64,000 nt of DNA from Lytechinus variegatus (taxonomy: Eukaryota > Echinodermata > Echinoidea > Temnopleuroida > Toxopneustidae), in the NCBI RefSeq assembly GCF_018143015.1, contig NC_054742.1, positions 61,016,853-61,080,852 on the forward strand, in the 5' to 3' direction. The notes below the pieces were generated by a model. It was not told where the DNA came from, did not search any database, and saw only the letters and a list, made by a program, of their open reading frames with translations. Numbering within the stretch: the first letter of the stretch is position 1; every line of letters starts with the position of its first letter. This document shows, piece by piece, positions 22,521-33,479 of this stretch. Position numbers and translations under genes: made by a program.

Positions 22521-22731
22521 ACATCAAGTTAAATCAAGTTAAAAGGAACAAAAACAGTGACTTACCTTGGCTGTCGCGCAAATTCACTTCCCCGTTTTAT
22601 CCGACCTTAAGTACATAAACATATGGCCACTGAGTCCCCTGTACAGAAACTTCGGTCTCTGTATTTGGTGAGTGAAGCCAACGGAGTTCAGCTAAACAAC
22701 CAACATAACAGAGACTGAAGCTTTTGGTCTA

Positions 22732-22805
22732 ACCATAGTCCTACCTGTAGATTCCCCATAGGCAGGGTGGTAGCAGTGAACAAGTGGTTATATAATAACC
22801 TTGTT
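22732..22805 (+). repeat. right half of Y-family repeat, forming a foldback with 23048-23101
   Basis: ACCATAGTCCTACCTGTAG through GTAGCAGTGAACAAGTGG. Bases 22733-22785 are the inverted match, with about three mismatches, of 23048-23101, leaving a spacer of roughly 260 bases that is mostly CTTT-rich. Confidence 0.75.
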
Positions 22806-22814
22806 CATTGAATG

Positions 22815-22930
22815 AGTGCTCCTTCCTTTCTTTTTCTCTTTCTTTCTTTCTTTCTTTGAATGAGTGCTCCTTCCTTTATTTTTCTCTTTCTTTCTTTTTT
22901 CTTTCTTTCTTTCTTTCTATTTCTTCTTTG
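22815..22930. repeat. CTTT microsatellite, two interrupted blocks
   Basis: Two copies of a unit starting TGAATGAGTGCTCCTTCCTT (near 22808 and 22857), each followed by CTTT repeats. Confidence 0.8.
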
Positions 22931-23047
22931 AAACTTTTCTTTTGCTCTTTTATTTCAATCTTATATATAGCTTCCTTCCTTTCTTTTATTTATTTCCCCC
23001 TTGACAAGAAATATATATGCATTTCCCAGGAAATTACTAGCCCTGAT

Positions 23048-23296
23048 CACTTGTTCACTGCTACTACCCTGCCTGTGGGGAATCTACAGGTAGGACTATG
23101 GCATGCCAATGTTGTACAGGGCACACACTTTAAAAAATCATTTAAATATCACTTTTGTGACCAAAACTACTACTAATTTCCATACAGTTGCAATTTATTT
23201 TTCATTAGTAACTTGGAAATAATTTTTTGGATTCACCAGAGCGCTCAAAAACTTGAATTTTGGGCATATTTTGTGTACGCCCTCTACTGGTGAAAA
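23048..23296 (-). repeat. Y-family repeat, inverted copy
   Basis: The reverse complement matches 39112-39385 from the CCTCTACTGGTG / CACCAATAGAGG end through CACTTGTTCACTGCTA. The far side joins the X segment (25951-26150) once the 23304-25943 insertion is removed. Confidence 0.75.
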
Positions 23297-23639
23297 GTAA
23301 TATTAGGCACTTCAGGTGAAAATTAGGAAAGACTGTTCCAGCATATTTGATAGGCTCACAATGAGGCCCTATATCTACGATTCACAAAACTGTTTGAATT
23401 TTCAAATTCCGATATCTAGAAGTCGAGTTATTGTCATCTTTGTGATGAAAAAACAGGGCGTTTTGTGGACAAAAGAAGATTGCGAAATCTTATTATTTTC
23501 TTTGTTTTGGGCATGGCACATTTATAACACATAGCTTATGGGGAATTGTACAATCTTAATAATAATATATCTTAAAGTACTCAGATTGATTTGACATAAT
23601 TATTGGCATATGATGTCTTTGGTTCAAGGGCAACTACCC

Positions 23640-23745
23640 CTGGAAAATTCCCCCCACCCCCCGACAATTCCCCCCCCCCCCAGACAATTACCCCCCCACC
23701 CCCGCCCGGACAATTACCCCCCCCCCCCGGCCGGACAACTATACT
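23640..23745. repeat. C-homopolymer minisatellite (GACAATTCCCCCCC unit)
   Basis: About five units of GACAATT[C/A] followed by 7-10 C residues, then CCGGACAACTATACTG. The proline-rich frame across it is an artefact. Confidence 0.85.
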
Positions 23746-23949
23746 GTTATACTGTAAACCTATGCCTATTTCGGGGGTACATGTAATTGCCCTGTGGTAG
23801 GTTTGTGCACAGGGTAAACATGACTTGATATTGATTTTCTTTGCTTGAACATTAGAAATTAAGTTTTCAATTAATATAATTTGTAATCAAAGAAGAGAAT
23901 TAAAATAATAATATTAGGATTTCTTGAAAAAATAAAAACAGAGTGATTT

Positions 23950-25020
23950 CAATTGTCTATTATCTCATTATTGTTATTGTGGTCTCAATAAAATTGTTGA
24001 TATTATTATTGTCTCATCATCGTTTCATTATTGTCCCAATTTTTATTATGATTATTATTATTATCATAATAATTATTTTTGTTTCATTAATATAATTTTC
24101 TAAATAATTTTTACAATAAAAATTACTATCATTATAGTAATAATTGTTATAATTATTTCATAATTATTATTGAAATAATAATTATTATTGTCTCAAAAAT
24201 TATAAGGCCTTTAATTATAATTATGATTATTTTTATAATTATAATTAAAATAATTTGATGACAATAATTATTTTTGTTGACTTATCAATATTACTGTCTC
24301 AGTAATTATTACAATTATAATTACTTACATTATTATTGTTATCATTATAATTCTTTTACAATAATTATTATTGTATTGTCTCAATATTATAAGGCCTTTA
24401 ATCGTAATTAGGATTATTTTTATAATTATAATCATTTTTATAATAATCATTATTATTGATGACTTATCAATATTACTGTCTCAGTAATTATTACAATTAT
24501 AATTACTTTCATTGTAATTGTTATCATTATAATTATTTTATAATTGTAATAATATTTACAATGTATCATTGTCTCAATAATTATAAGGCCTATAATTATA
24601 ATTACTATAATTATAATCATTTCTACAATTACATTTATTTTGATTATGAGTATTGTTATGATTATTATTGATATCTCATTAATATTATTGTCTCAGTAAT
24701 TATTACAACTAAAAGTACTATCATTATAATTGTTATCATTACAATTATTTTATTATAATAATGATTACTGTAATAATAATTATTATTGTCAATAAATACT
24801 AGAATTGTCATTATCTATGTAATTATAATTATTTTATAATTATTATTGATGTCTCATTAACATTGTCTCAATAATTATTACAATCATAATTATTATAATT
24901 ATAATTGATATAATTGAAATCCTTTTATAATAATTATTATTGTAATAATAATTATTATAATTGTCTCAACATTTATTGTCTAATTATTATTAATGTCTCA
25001 TCACTATTGCCTCATTATTG
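23950..25020. repeat. 1-kb AT-rich tract with TGTCTCA-spaced periodicity
   Basis: Dominated by ATTATT/AATAAT and TATAATTATAATTA. The marker TGTCTCA(A/G)TAATTATTA recurs roughly every 60-180 bases (for example near 24293, 24476, 24570, 24690, 24863), with TATAAGGCCTTTAATTATA at 24203, 24389 and 24580. This indicates a decayed higher-order tandem repeat of about 185 bases. Confidence 0.8.
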
Positions 25021-25379
25021 TCTTCAAACTAATCATCAACACCAAAACAAAGGTCCATAAATCAGATATCAAATTCATGAAACACATCTCAAACATGTAT
25101 TTTTAAATTCAAAGGCTTTCTGTGCCATTTAAAGATACGACTTCCGTTGACAATTCCATATTCTATGCATTCAGACGCATTGATACAAAACAATCCCTTA
25201 TCAATCAAAATTCTTGAATTTTACTCGCAGTTTTTTGTCTTAATACATATTTCGCAAAAAATCTACAAATTAATTTTCAAAAACAATTCAAATTTCATAA
25301 TAAATAGAGCTCAAATCGTAATTTAAAAAAATATATACAACGAACAAAACGAAATGTGTCTGAAAATCCAGACTAATCT

Positions 25380-25930
25380 CGATGCCCATCGCAACGGGGA
25401 TGACGTCACACACAGCTTCTCGCGATCGCGCACACGGTCAAAACTACCCTGCTCGATCGTCAAGTCAGATTCGCAAACGCCTCATGACACTCAAATTTGA
25501 AGCTCATATTCGGAGTCTCTCTACGGACCAAATTCGATTAAAATTTCACAAAATGTTCTCAAATATATAAACTTATAAATGACCAAAGTTATCAAGAGAT
25601 CTGATGATTACAAGAAGGAAATTTCAAGCAAAGAAAAATAAATACTTCGATATTAGGTCCTTCCCTCGCAAGAAGGTAAGTGTAACTCTGTGTTATAGTA
25701 TTTCCGACGTTTACCGAAGATGTTCGAAGCAACTGCGAGAAGTTTTGACCAATCAAAATCATGGAAATAAAGGAAGAAAATGACTGTCTTTTCGGCCAAA
25801 ATCCGAATGCAACTCAAGCACTCGGCCGAAGTGCCGAGCGGAGCGAACTGTGTGTGTTAGACATACGCCTGCCATTCACTGCAATGCAAAAATCGACGTC
25901 TAGCGCTTTGTCCGCGCGATCGCGCGCCCG
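25380..25930 (+). promoter_or_regulatory. CpG-rich block with a strong splice donor
   Basis: CpG density rises sharply against an AT-rich background (CTTCTCGCGATCGCGCACAC, GCGCGATCGCGCGCCC), with TGACGTCA at 25400-25407, a perfect CRE palindrome. A consensus plus-strand donor AAG|GTAAGT lies at 25676. This looks like a promoter with a first exon, but it is inside the 23304-25943 element, so any transcript would be transposon-borne. No coding exon recognised. Confidence 0.35.
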
Positions 25931-25950
25931 ACTGAAGTGCCTAGTAATAT

Positions 25951-26150
25951 GGCAAGAAAATTTTCATTTTTTGATCTCTATTTTTAATTAAGAAAAAAAT
26001 TATTTAAAGAATCAAATTTAAATAAGAGCTAAGTTGTAAGAATAATAGGTGTAATGGAAATTGTCAGTGTAAAAAAATCAAGCATTTGCCCCAAAGAAAA
26101 AGAGAAAATTAGCCAAACATTACCACCCTTATTTTGCCACACATAGAGCA
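25951..26150 (-). repeat. X segment of the X-Y repeat, inverted relative to 38915
   Basis: The reverse complement aligns at roughly 85-90 percent with 38915-39110 (shared CAAATGCTTGATTTTTTTAC, ATTAAAAATAGAGATC, AAAATTTTCTTGCCATATTA). It was adjacent to 23048-23296 before the element at 23304 inserted. Confidence 0.75.
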
Positions 26151-26157
26151 CTCACAC

Positions 26158-26193
26158 ATTGTACGAGGTTAGTATGTACTAACCTCGTACAAT
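26158..26193. repeat. perfect palindrome, 17-bp arms
   Basis: ATTGTACGAGGTTAGTA, a TG centre, then the exact reverse complement. It could extrude as a cruciform, or be two abutting ends of an inverted element. Confidence 0.85.
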
Positions 26194-27546
26194 AGACCGT
26201 GTTTGACCCTGGATTTCGAAGTAGTCGGCAAACATCGCTTCATTGCTGAAGTAATATTTGCCGAAGCTCCTTCTCGCTACGCACCGGGGCTCTTGCCGGT
26301 AAGTAGCAAGAGTTTGTTGAATATAAGAATAATAATAAAATAATAATCCGATAAAAAAAACACATTTTGCTTACCTCGGCCTCGAAAGTGACTTCGCTTG
26401 TCTCTTCCACGGAAATACAAGGAAGCCCGTTGGTGGCGCTAATAATTTCACAACCTTGATTCAGCTCCTCGGTAATTTTATAACTGTATCTAAATTCTTT
26501 GAATGCGCAATCCTCATGATTAATTTACTAATTATGGGCACCAATTAATGAAATGCCTTCAAAAAACATAATTAATGATTATCATTGGTGATGATAACAC
26601 TCATTTGCATTAAATTAAAAAGATGACTGATAAAAAAAAATGAAAATAATATACGTGCCTGGAAAGAAACCAGCAGTACAAGCTTTGACGAACGTCAATA
26701 ATACGTATACGGTATACCAAAGTCTATACAATGAAAAGATTGGACACTTCACGGACTTTGCGTAATGCCTTGCGTCGATATGCGTGTAAAATAGTGTAGG
26801 TGCCTATTCTTTCCCTTGTCGTGTCTTTGATATGAATATAAATCGCGCGCCCTCTTCAGGAGAAAATTGATATCAACGCTGACTGATTTCTATCTCCGTA
26901 AAATCTTCACTAAAGATCAAGAAAATATACATATTTTTAGAAAGAAACTTCAAGGAGAAGTCACGGAAGGATCTAAATGATTCGGTAAGTGTCATAGCAG
27001 GATGTGGAATATTTATTTAAACATAATATTTTATGTGGGCAAAAGCCCACTGTATTTTCGAAGTGTAGTGGTGTGTCGCGTGCGTATGACTGATAATCCT
27101 TCACTCGCGAGACGATATGAACCCATGGGTGCACATAGAGATATAACTACTGAGAACCACTCTAGGCGACACCGCAATACTTACCCGTGTTAAGAAACTG
27201 AGACTCCACTCACGCGCATTTGGGCAGCCCTAGCTTAGAACTAAGCTTTCTTTCCGTAAAAAATCTTTATTCTTATGATTCAATAAATGTTAATGAATAT
27301 ATAATTACTCTTAAATCGGTACTCACCGGTTCTTTTCTTGAATTTTCTGCCAAATTCCCACGCTTCTGGCTTCAATTCTGCGATGGATTCTGTTGCCATA
27401 GACAGCTACACATGCAACTCTATTTATAAATGGAGCGCCCCTTACGAGAGTTGTTAATGCCGCGGAAAAATTGTTAGGCATTTTGGCCTGTGGTCAAGGC
27501 GTTCTTTTGTTCTATTTTTTTATAGGTATGAGATCGAAATCACAGG
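26194..27546. other. no confirmed gene; several isolated splice-donor consensus sites
   Basis: GC-richer patches with donor-like sites: minus-strand GCCGAG|GTAAGC at 26374 and plus-strand TTCG|GTAAGT near 26985. I found no accompanying coding exon. Possibly promoter regions of non-coding transcripts. Confidence 0.3.
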
Positions 27547-27920
27547 GACTATTCACACTGTTCCATAATGATTCCGAAAGGAGGTGCAGCACCCCCCACC
27601 CACATGGGCGCAAATCCCAGGGGGACACTTCCCCCTAACCCAAAATAGTAGGGGCACATTATCAAATGTCCCCCTACTATTTTTGTTCTTTTATATATGA
27701 TGGAAAGAAATAGCAGGCCTACATCATTTAAATCGAAGTAAAACATGTATTTTGGACGAGACGACCTTCTTTTGGGGGTGATAAACCTTCCTTTTTGTTT
27801 TTTTTTTGTTAGTTTGTTTTTGTTTTTTTTTGCCTGTTTTCCAGCCCCTGGTCCCCTACCTTAGATTTCCACCCTTGCCTCCCACTACTCTTGATATTGT
27901 TTGCGAATCTGTTTTGTAAA

Positions 27921-28135
27921 TTAAAGGGGAATTTCACCCTGATAAAAAGATGATGAAAATATGAGAAAAATCATTTCAAAATATCGATGAAGGTGTTATT
28001 TGACAAAAAATGGAGTTGATGAATTTAGAATGCTTGATTTATTGTGACGTCTATAACGAGCAGTTGCTCTATCCTAAATATAAAATGCCCAAATTTCCCA
28101 TTTTTAATGGTCCGTAACGACCCACTTTTTTCTTT
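27921..28135. repeat. partial MITE, GGGGAATTTCACCCTGAT left end
   Basis: Left end TTAAAGGGGAATTTCACCCT matches the family complete at 11184-11519. The matching right end was not found, so the downstream limit is approximate. Confidence 0.5.
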
Positions 28136-28270
28136 TTGATAACAAGTATGAATTGATATAGGCCTACTAAAATGTACCATAAAAATCATTATCATGTATT
28201 TCTTGACATTTCATTTACTTTTTTACCATAATAATAGCTGCTTGCAAAGGCCTACGCCGTCACAAAAAAA

Positions 28271-28835
28271 CCCGGGGGGCCGGGGGGCACTTACATTGAC
28301 GAGTGGATACCATGCGCGACCAAAAAAAAACGTAAAAAGGATGTCCTTTTCACGATAGGGCACGTTACCTACGTAACGTGATAAGGGTGTCAAAAACACA
28401 AAAATAACGAAAAAAGGGTATCTATTAATTCGCTAGGAAAACCGTCGTGTTTAGGGTCTAATTTGCGGGGATGATAAAACAAAATCAAAATGTTTTATAA
28501 AGGATGTCCTTTTTGCTCCAACACTTCGTGTTTAGAGTCCGATTTGCGCGAGGTGTAGAAGGTGGGGTCGTACTAAACCAAATAAGGTATAAAGCCGACG
28601 ACCGAAGGACCCGTAACAATAAAACATTCCTGTACTTGTTTAGGGGTTCATTTCAGGGAATATTTGCCAAGAGTATCGTTTTGTTTCCAATACTTGTTAA
28701 GGGTAGGGTTTCACACGCCAATACTTGTTAAGGGGTGCATTTTCAGAATATGGAAATTACGTGTTTAGGGTGCTTTTCGAGACCCCATGGTCGCGCATGG
28801 TATCCACTCGTGAATGGAAGTGGCCCCCCCCCGGG
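28271..28835. mobile_element. TIR element, GAGTGGATACCATGCGCGAC type
   Basis: About 45-50 bp TIRs: left CCCGGGG run, CACTTACATTGACGAGTGG, ATACCATGCGCGACC; right is the inverse (GGTCGCGCATGGTATCCAC, GAATGGAAGTGG, CCCGGG). Interior words ATAAGGGTGTCAAAAACAC and TAGGGCACGTTA are shared with 14291-15920, the same family. Confidence 0.75.
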
Positions 28836-28984
28836 CAAAAAAAAAATCTTACCTTTGAAAAAGATTGGTGGGGGATGGATTTTCCTCGAACGCATACCAA
28901 TTTTTTTTCTGCTATTTTCATAATAAACTTTAAATGAATTCAACTTTGCACTACTTAATTTTTTCAAAGACAAAATAACAAAAT

Positions 28985-29106
28985 TACATCTCGTCATCAT
29001 CATCATCACCACTATCATTAGCATCACCATCATCATCACCACAACCGTCACCACAACCATCATCATCACCAAGATAATTTTCATCATCGTCATTGCCATC
29101 ATCATC
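28985..29106. repeat. CAT/CAC trinucleotide microsatellite
   Basis: Imperfect CATCATCAC repeats for about 120 bases. The Met/Val-rich minus-strand frame across it is a repeat artefact. Confidence 0.9.
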
Positions 29107-29442
29107 TTTTTTTTTTCTTTATTTTTTCCCCATCCCTTCTTCTTCTTTTTTTCTTCCAATATTCCTCCTTTTTTTTAGAGCGGCACACCGTCATGCTCCC
29201 TCACTGATTATCCGCCTCTATATGCTTGGTGTTGTATAAATTGGCGGATACCTGAATGAAATACTGAAGAGAAAATAAGGAAAGGGAAAAAGTAAGAAGA
29301 AAAAGAAGATGAGGAGAAGAAAAAAAGAAAGCCAAACAAATGAAACAAAACAATGTCAAAATTTCGTAATAAAGTCTTCTACATGTACGTCAGTTTAATA
29401 ATGATGTTTTCATTGAAATGAGAACAAAAAAAGAATTGAAAC

Positions 29443-29619
29443 CATAGGCGGCGGAAGCGGGGACGTTCCCCCCTAAATTTGTTGTTGACCTTTTTTTTTT
29501 GCTTGTCAATTTATTTTCCTACGTCCCCCCTAAAATGTTTGGGTTGAGAGCCTTTTTTTTTGCTTGTCAAAATTTTTTAGGTTGTCCCCTCCTAAAATTT
29601 GGGGCTTCCGCCGCCAATG
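29443..29619. mobile_element. MITE with CATTGGCGGCGGAAGC ends, copy 1
   Basis: Left CATAGGCGGCGGAAGCGGGG, right GGGGCTTCCGCCGCCAATG, inverted with one or two differences. Interior carries three CCCCCCTAAA(A/T)T words and TTTTTTGCTTGTCAA twice. Related elements at 37921-38187 and 58885-59158. Confidence 0.75.
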
Positions 29620-31110
29620 ATTGAAACAGGACTACATTATAGTGTAAAGAAATAGAGGGAAGCTCCGAGACAATAAAAAGGTTGAAAAAGAAAAAAATGT
29701 GAAAACACAAAGCTCTCACAACATGAGCATAATAACAAATAATAACAAATAAGCGAGGACAAGTAGCTGAGGGACCCCCCCCCCCCCCAACTCTCTCTCT
29801 CTAGTTATCTATCTATCTATCCGACTCGATTATATAAGAGAAGAATTTACTAATCAAAATATTATGAGCAAAAAGCACGAGCTGATATTTTTTATGAATA
29901 TTCAAAACTGATAGAGAGACGCAATCGAATTATTCGATTGCGACAAAATTGATGATCTGAGAATTTATTGTTTTTAGGAATTCATTAAAAGCATAAAGTT
30001 GATCAGCATTAAAATATGGCAGGCGCAACGCATGAGCTAAAGCTTTATAGGCATACACCGATAAAAAATTTTAAGTATTTTTGGTAATCATGAAAAAAAT
30101 TGATATTTCATGAAAGAAAGCTCAAATCCCGAGGAGGAATATTCTTATGAATTGACTTTAAAAAAAACTGTGGTAAGCCCCATTTAATATTTGATTATAA
30201 GTCGAATAAAACAGTAAAAGCTGACAAACGTTCGCGTGATATTTGGCAACCTCCCCCCCCAAAAAAAAAATAAATAAATAAAAAATTAAAAAAAGTTTTT
30301 AACTATAATAATGATCGAAGGTAATTTTGTCTCGCGTAGAACTGGACAAATGAAAAAAAGATTGTCACTAAAAAAATGAAGGTAATTTTGACCCACGTAA
30401 AATTTGGCGAGCCCCCCCCCCAAAAAAAAAAAGGAAAAAAGGTTTTAACAAGCAAAAAAAAGGCTAAAAAGGAGAAAGAAGAGACAAGAATAATTATGAA
30501 CGAAATATCCCCATTACAAATAATGCTGTGATCATCATAAGGGAGGGGTCGCATAACTAATATGAACAACGTATTTAATTCCAAAATATTTACTACAAAT
30601 CTCAATAGGGGGATCGGGCAGAAATGCTCACCCCCACCCCCCGATCCGCCACTGATTCCAATCAATAATGACATTTATCTGCAATACTGATACTTTGGAA
30701 TCAAGATACTGAAGATTGATACGCTTTACATAAATTATGAACGTCTGACAAAAAGATAATCTACCGATCACCTGACCGATCAGCTGACCAGTTCGCGTAT
30801 CACTTCGGAGTTGATCACTCGTCGCAGCTGTGTGGAACGCTCACCGAAAATCAACAAAAAGGGCCTGAAATGTAAGTTTAATGATAATATATTTTAATTT
30901 GAACTACTTAATTAATACTTTTAATGTATCCCCACCAAATGAAAGTCATATCACGTAACTCCAATTTGTATTAAGGCGTACATTTACCAAAGTCTTGGGT
31001 TGGAAATCAGAACAGCATTGTCTAACCCATATTTTTGGGTAATGTCGCCTATGAGGTCCATACATGTTAATGTTTGGACCTCATTGGTACTAGGAGTGCT
31101 GAGAACAAGG
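29620..31110. other. no gene seen; scattered homopolymers
   Basis: Contains CTATCTATCTATC near 29808 and C/A homopolymers near 29776, 30255 and 30415. No coding exon. Confidence 0.4.
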
Positions 31111-31113
31111 TTA

Positions 31114-31190
31114 TATCCACTCATTCAATGAACAAGGTTATAATATAACCTTGTTCTCAGTTATATTAGGGTTACCAAAAGGTCGGCCGA
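31114..31190. repeat. X-Y repeat end fragment with palindrome
   Basis: CACTCATTCAATGAACAAGG is the reverse complement of the outer Y end at 22796-22815 and 39385-39404. GAACAAGGTTAT and its inverse flank AAT here. AGGGTTACCAAAAGG then matches the reverse complement of the X flank near 38888. Confidence 0.55.
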
Positions 31191-33090
31191 TCCAATGAGC
31201 AAAAAGCCTATGGGCAAATGAAAATCCAATTGCAAGTGCGTAAATCGTGCGCATTGCCACCCATCGTCTGTTCTCGATGGCAAAAATGAGCATTGAAATG
31301 CTTTTCCTCAGCAAATTAGTTCATCTTAGTTACAAATTTTAGGCTCGTTGTTGTCTATATTAAATTTGACTAATGTGGGATGAAGTGTCTTACCTTCATG
31401 TGGTATCGAAAGTGACGTTTGGAGGTTAAATCCACGAGAAATCCACGATTATCGTCGCGTGTATTCGCTATGGAGAAAAATGCGTGTGATCGCATGCATT
31501 ATTGCAAGCTCGAGATGGCGCTGTTGAACATGGTCTAGAAATTCATAAAAAATAAACGAAAATCCTTTGAGTAGGCTCACAATAAAATCATAAAAAATAT
31601 GGTTTATGACTAAAACGGTAGTTCTCTTGCCCACACATATCATACTTGTTGTTGCGTAAGAAATCCTTTTTTCATTACAAAAATATAGCAATAAATGTTT
31701 TAAAAATTATGTTTTACACATGGAATAATTTGGAAACATCTATATTAGAAGAAAAATGCTTTTTTTGAATGAATTCAAATTAAAATGAAGTTTATACATG
31801 CCTGCACTTTTTCCTACTACTCAAAAAACTAAATGGGCCGTCAATCAACGTTGGTTACCTCGGCAAGTAGGCGTGGTCTATCGTGAAGTTCGTTGGTGAC
31901 TTGTAGACTTGACTCAGCCGCCGAATTTAATTCATTCTCCGCGCACGTCCAACTGCAACTTGTGCACTTATCATCACTGCTAGTGTTTGCCGCACTGAGG
32001 ACAGATGAAACAATTCAGATAGAGTTGCGCGTGTACAATGAGTGAAACAGCGCGATCGTTTCATGATCGAATGAATTAGTGTGCCTGTCGAGATAAAATT
32101 CATCTGCCATGTTATTTTCTTCCATGTTTTATACAACTGCAATTGATTTGTTATATTATTTTCTTTGATATTTTCCTGTATATGTATGTATGAATGTTAT
32201 TTGAAGTGAATTTATTATGCTGGTGTGAAGATGAAACAATACTGAGAGAGTTGTGGGTATACAAAGAGTGAAACAGCGCGATTGTTTTATGGTCGAATGA
32301 ACAGTGTGCCTGTCGAGATAGAATTTAGCTGTCATGTTATTTTCTCTGATGTTTTATACAACTGCAATTCATTTTTTATATTATTTTCTGTGCTGTTTTC
32401 CTGTTTATGTTTGAATTTTATTTTAAGTGAATTAATGATATAAAGATTAATCGAAAACAAAGCAAATAATTATCGGTTTCATTGTATTCGTGATGAACAA
32501 GTTAAGGTATAAAAAATGATGCTTGTTTTTTTTTTATTTAAAGGACTTTAAGTTAATTGGAATTGAAAAGGACGTTTAGTGTTTCCTATTAAGTACACTT
32601 TTTTTCTTTTTTTTTCATTTCACATTCTCGGGATGCGAACCTCCACTATTAATAAACAAAAATATTAAAAAAATAAAGACTCGCAAAAATTTTAGTACTA
32701 TAGTGCAACGGTGATTTGTTGATTTTTTTGTTTCATTTACTCAGAGGTACGACAGACAAATACCCAGTGTAGATCAAACTTTTGCTAATGGGGGGTGGCT
32801 ACAATTTTTCTCCCCGATCGGCGCCGTTAAAAAACCGATTTTTTTTCTTTAACAAAACAGCATGATATACCTTTCTTTTTATTTTTCGCACCGCCAGTAG
32901 GAGGGGGTGCCGCCGCCCATAATTGGGTCCGGCACCTGGATCTGCCTATGGAATGGATGAGGAATAAGGAAAGGGGAGAAAAATAAAGGTGCCCCCTCCC
33001 GTAATATATCAAATATTTGTTAGTGGATTTTGTCGTTCATTCTCAAGTGAGGACTTATTTTTCAACTTTTGATGATTTTTTTCCTAGCAA
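31190..33090. other. no gene seen; one internal direct repeat
   Basis: Two similar stretches, about 32010-32200 and 32225-32415, share GAAACAGCGCGAT, AGTGTGCCTGTCGAGATA, TGTCATGTTATTTTCT and TTTTATACAACTGCAATT. This is a tandem duplication of roughly 215 bp. No recognisable protein. Confidence 0.45.
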
Positions 33091-33479
33091 ATTTCACCTA
33101 TTAAAGGGGGGGGGGGGGTCTAGTATACTAGGTCTTGTTTATTTTTTTGTATTGAATGCCTCAACTTTTGAAAATCCTGGATCAGCCCCTGTCAAGGTGT
33201 ATATAGATGAAAATAAACTTGAATAGGGCTCCATCACATTAATGATTTTCAAACTTTTCAAATTTTCCCCGTTTAACATGCACTGTGAGGTGAATAATTC
33301 AAATGCTTTCACAATCGCTACCAAAGAAGGGATCAGGGGGCCGGTCACCCCCCACCCCGTTGGCCAAAAAATTAAGAAAGGAAGAAGAAACAGAAGGAAA
33401 AGAGAGGGGAAAAGGAAGAGGGGAATGGGAGGGAGAAAAGTGAATAAAATTAGGGAGGGGATAGACTTTGATGATTTAA

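Larger units (their letters stand above)
20872..22731. mobile_element. 1.86-kb element with 9-bp target duplication (TAGAC...GTCTA family)
   Basis: Starts TAGACAGCTGG and ends GCTTTTGGTCTA, directly flanked by the identical 9-mer ACCATAGTC (20863-20871 and 22732-22740). Uninterrupted copies of the target repeat near 23095 and 39315 carry ACCATAGTC or its close equivalent only once, showing a real insertion. Its right 100 bases match the right end of the element at 60954-61805. A 9-bp duplication fits Mutator-like or Merlin-like transposons; the TIR is only about 5 bp. A LINE fragment fills most of the interior. Confidence 0.7.
23304..25943. mobile_element. 2.64-kb element with 12-bp TIRs inserted in the X-Y repeat
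   Basis: Left end TAGGCACTTCAG and right end CTGAAGTGCCTA are perfect inverse repeats. GTAATAT flanks both sides (23297-23303 and 25944-25950). The empty target can be read on the minus strand of 39100-39120, where CCTCTATTGGTGGAAGGTAAT runs straight on into ATGGCAAGAAAA. The duplication is 7 bp, or 8 if the preceding A is counted, compatible with hAT or P-like elements. The interior holds a C-rich minisatellite, a 1-kb AT-rich tract and a CpG-rich block. No transposase was found. Confidence 0.75.

Noticed and set aside
28743-29159. 138-codon minus-strand open frame
   Set aside because: Runs through a CAT/CAC microsatellite and poly-A; Met/Val repeats, not a protein.
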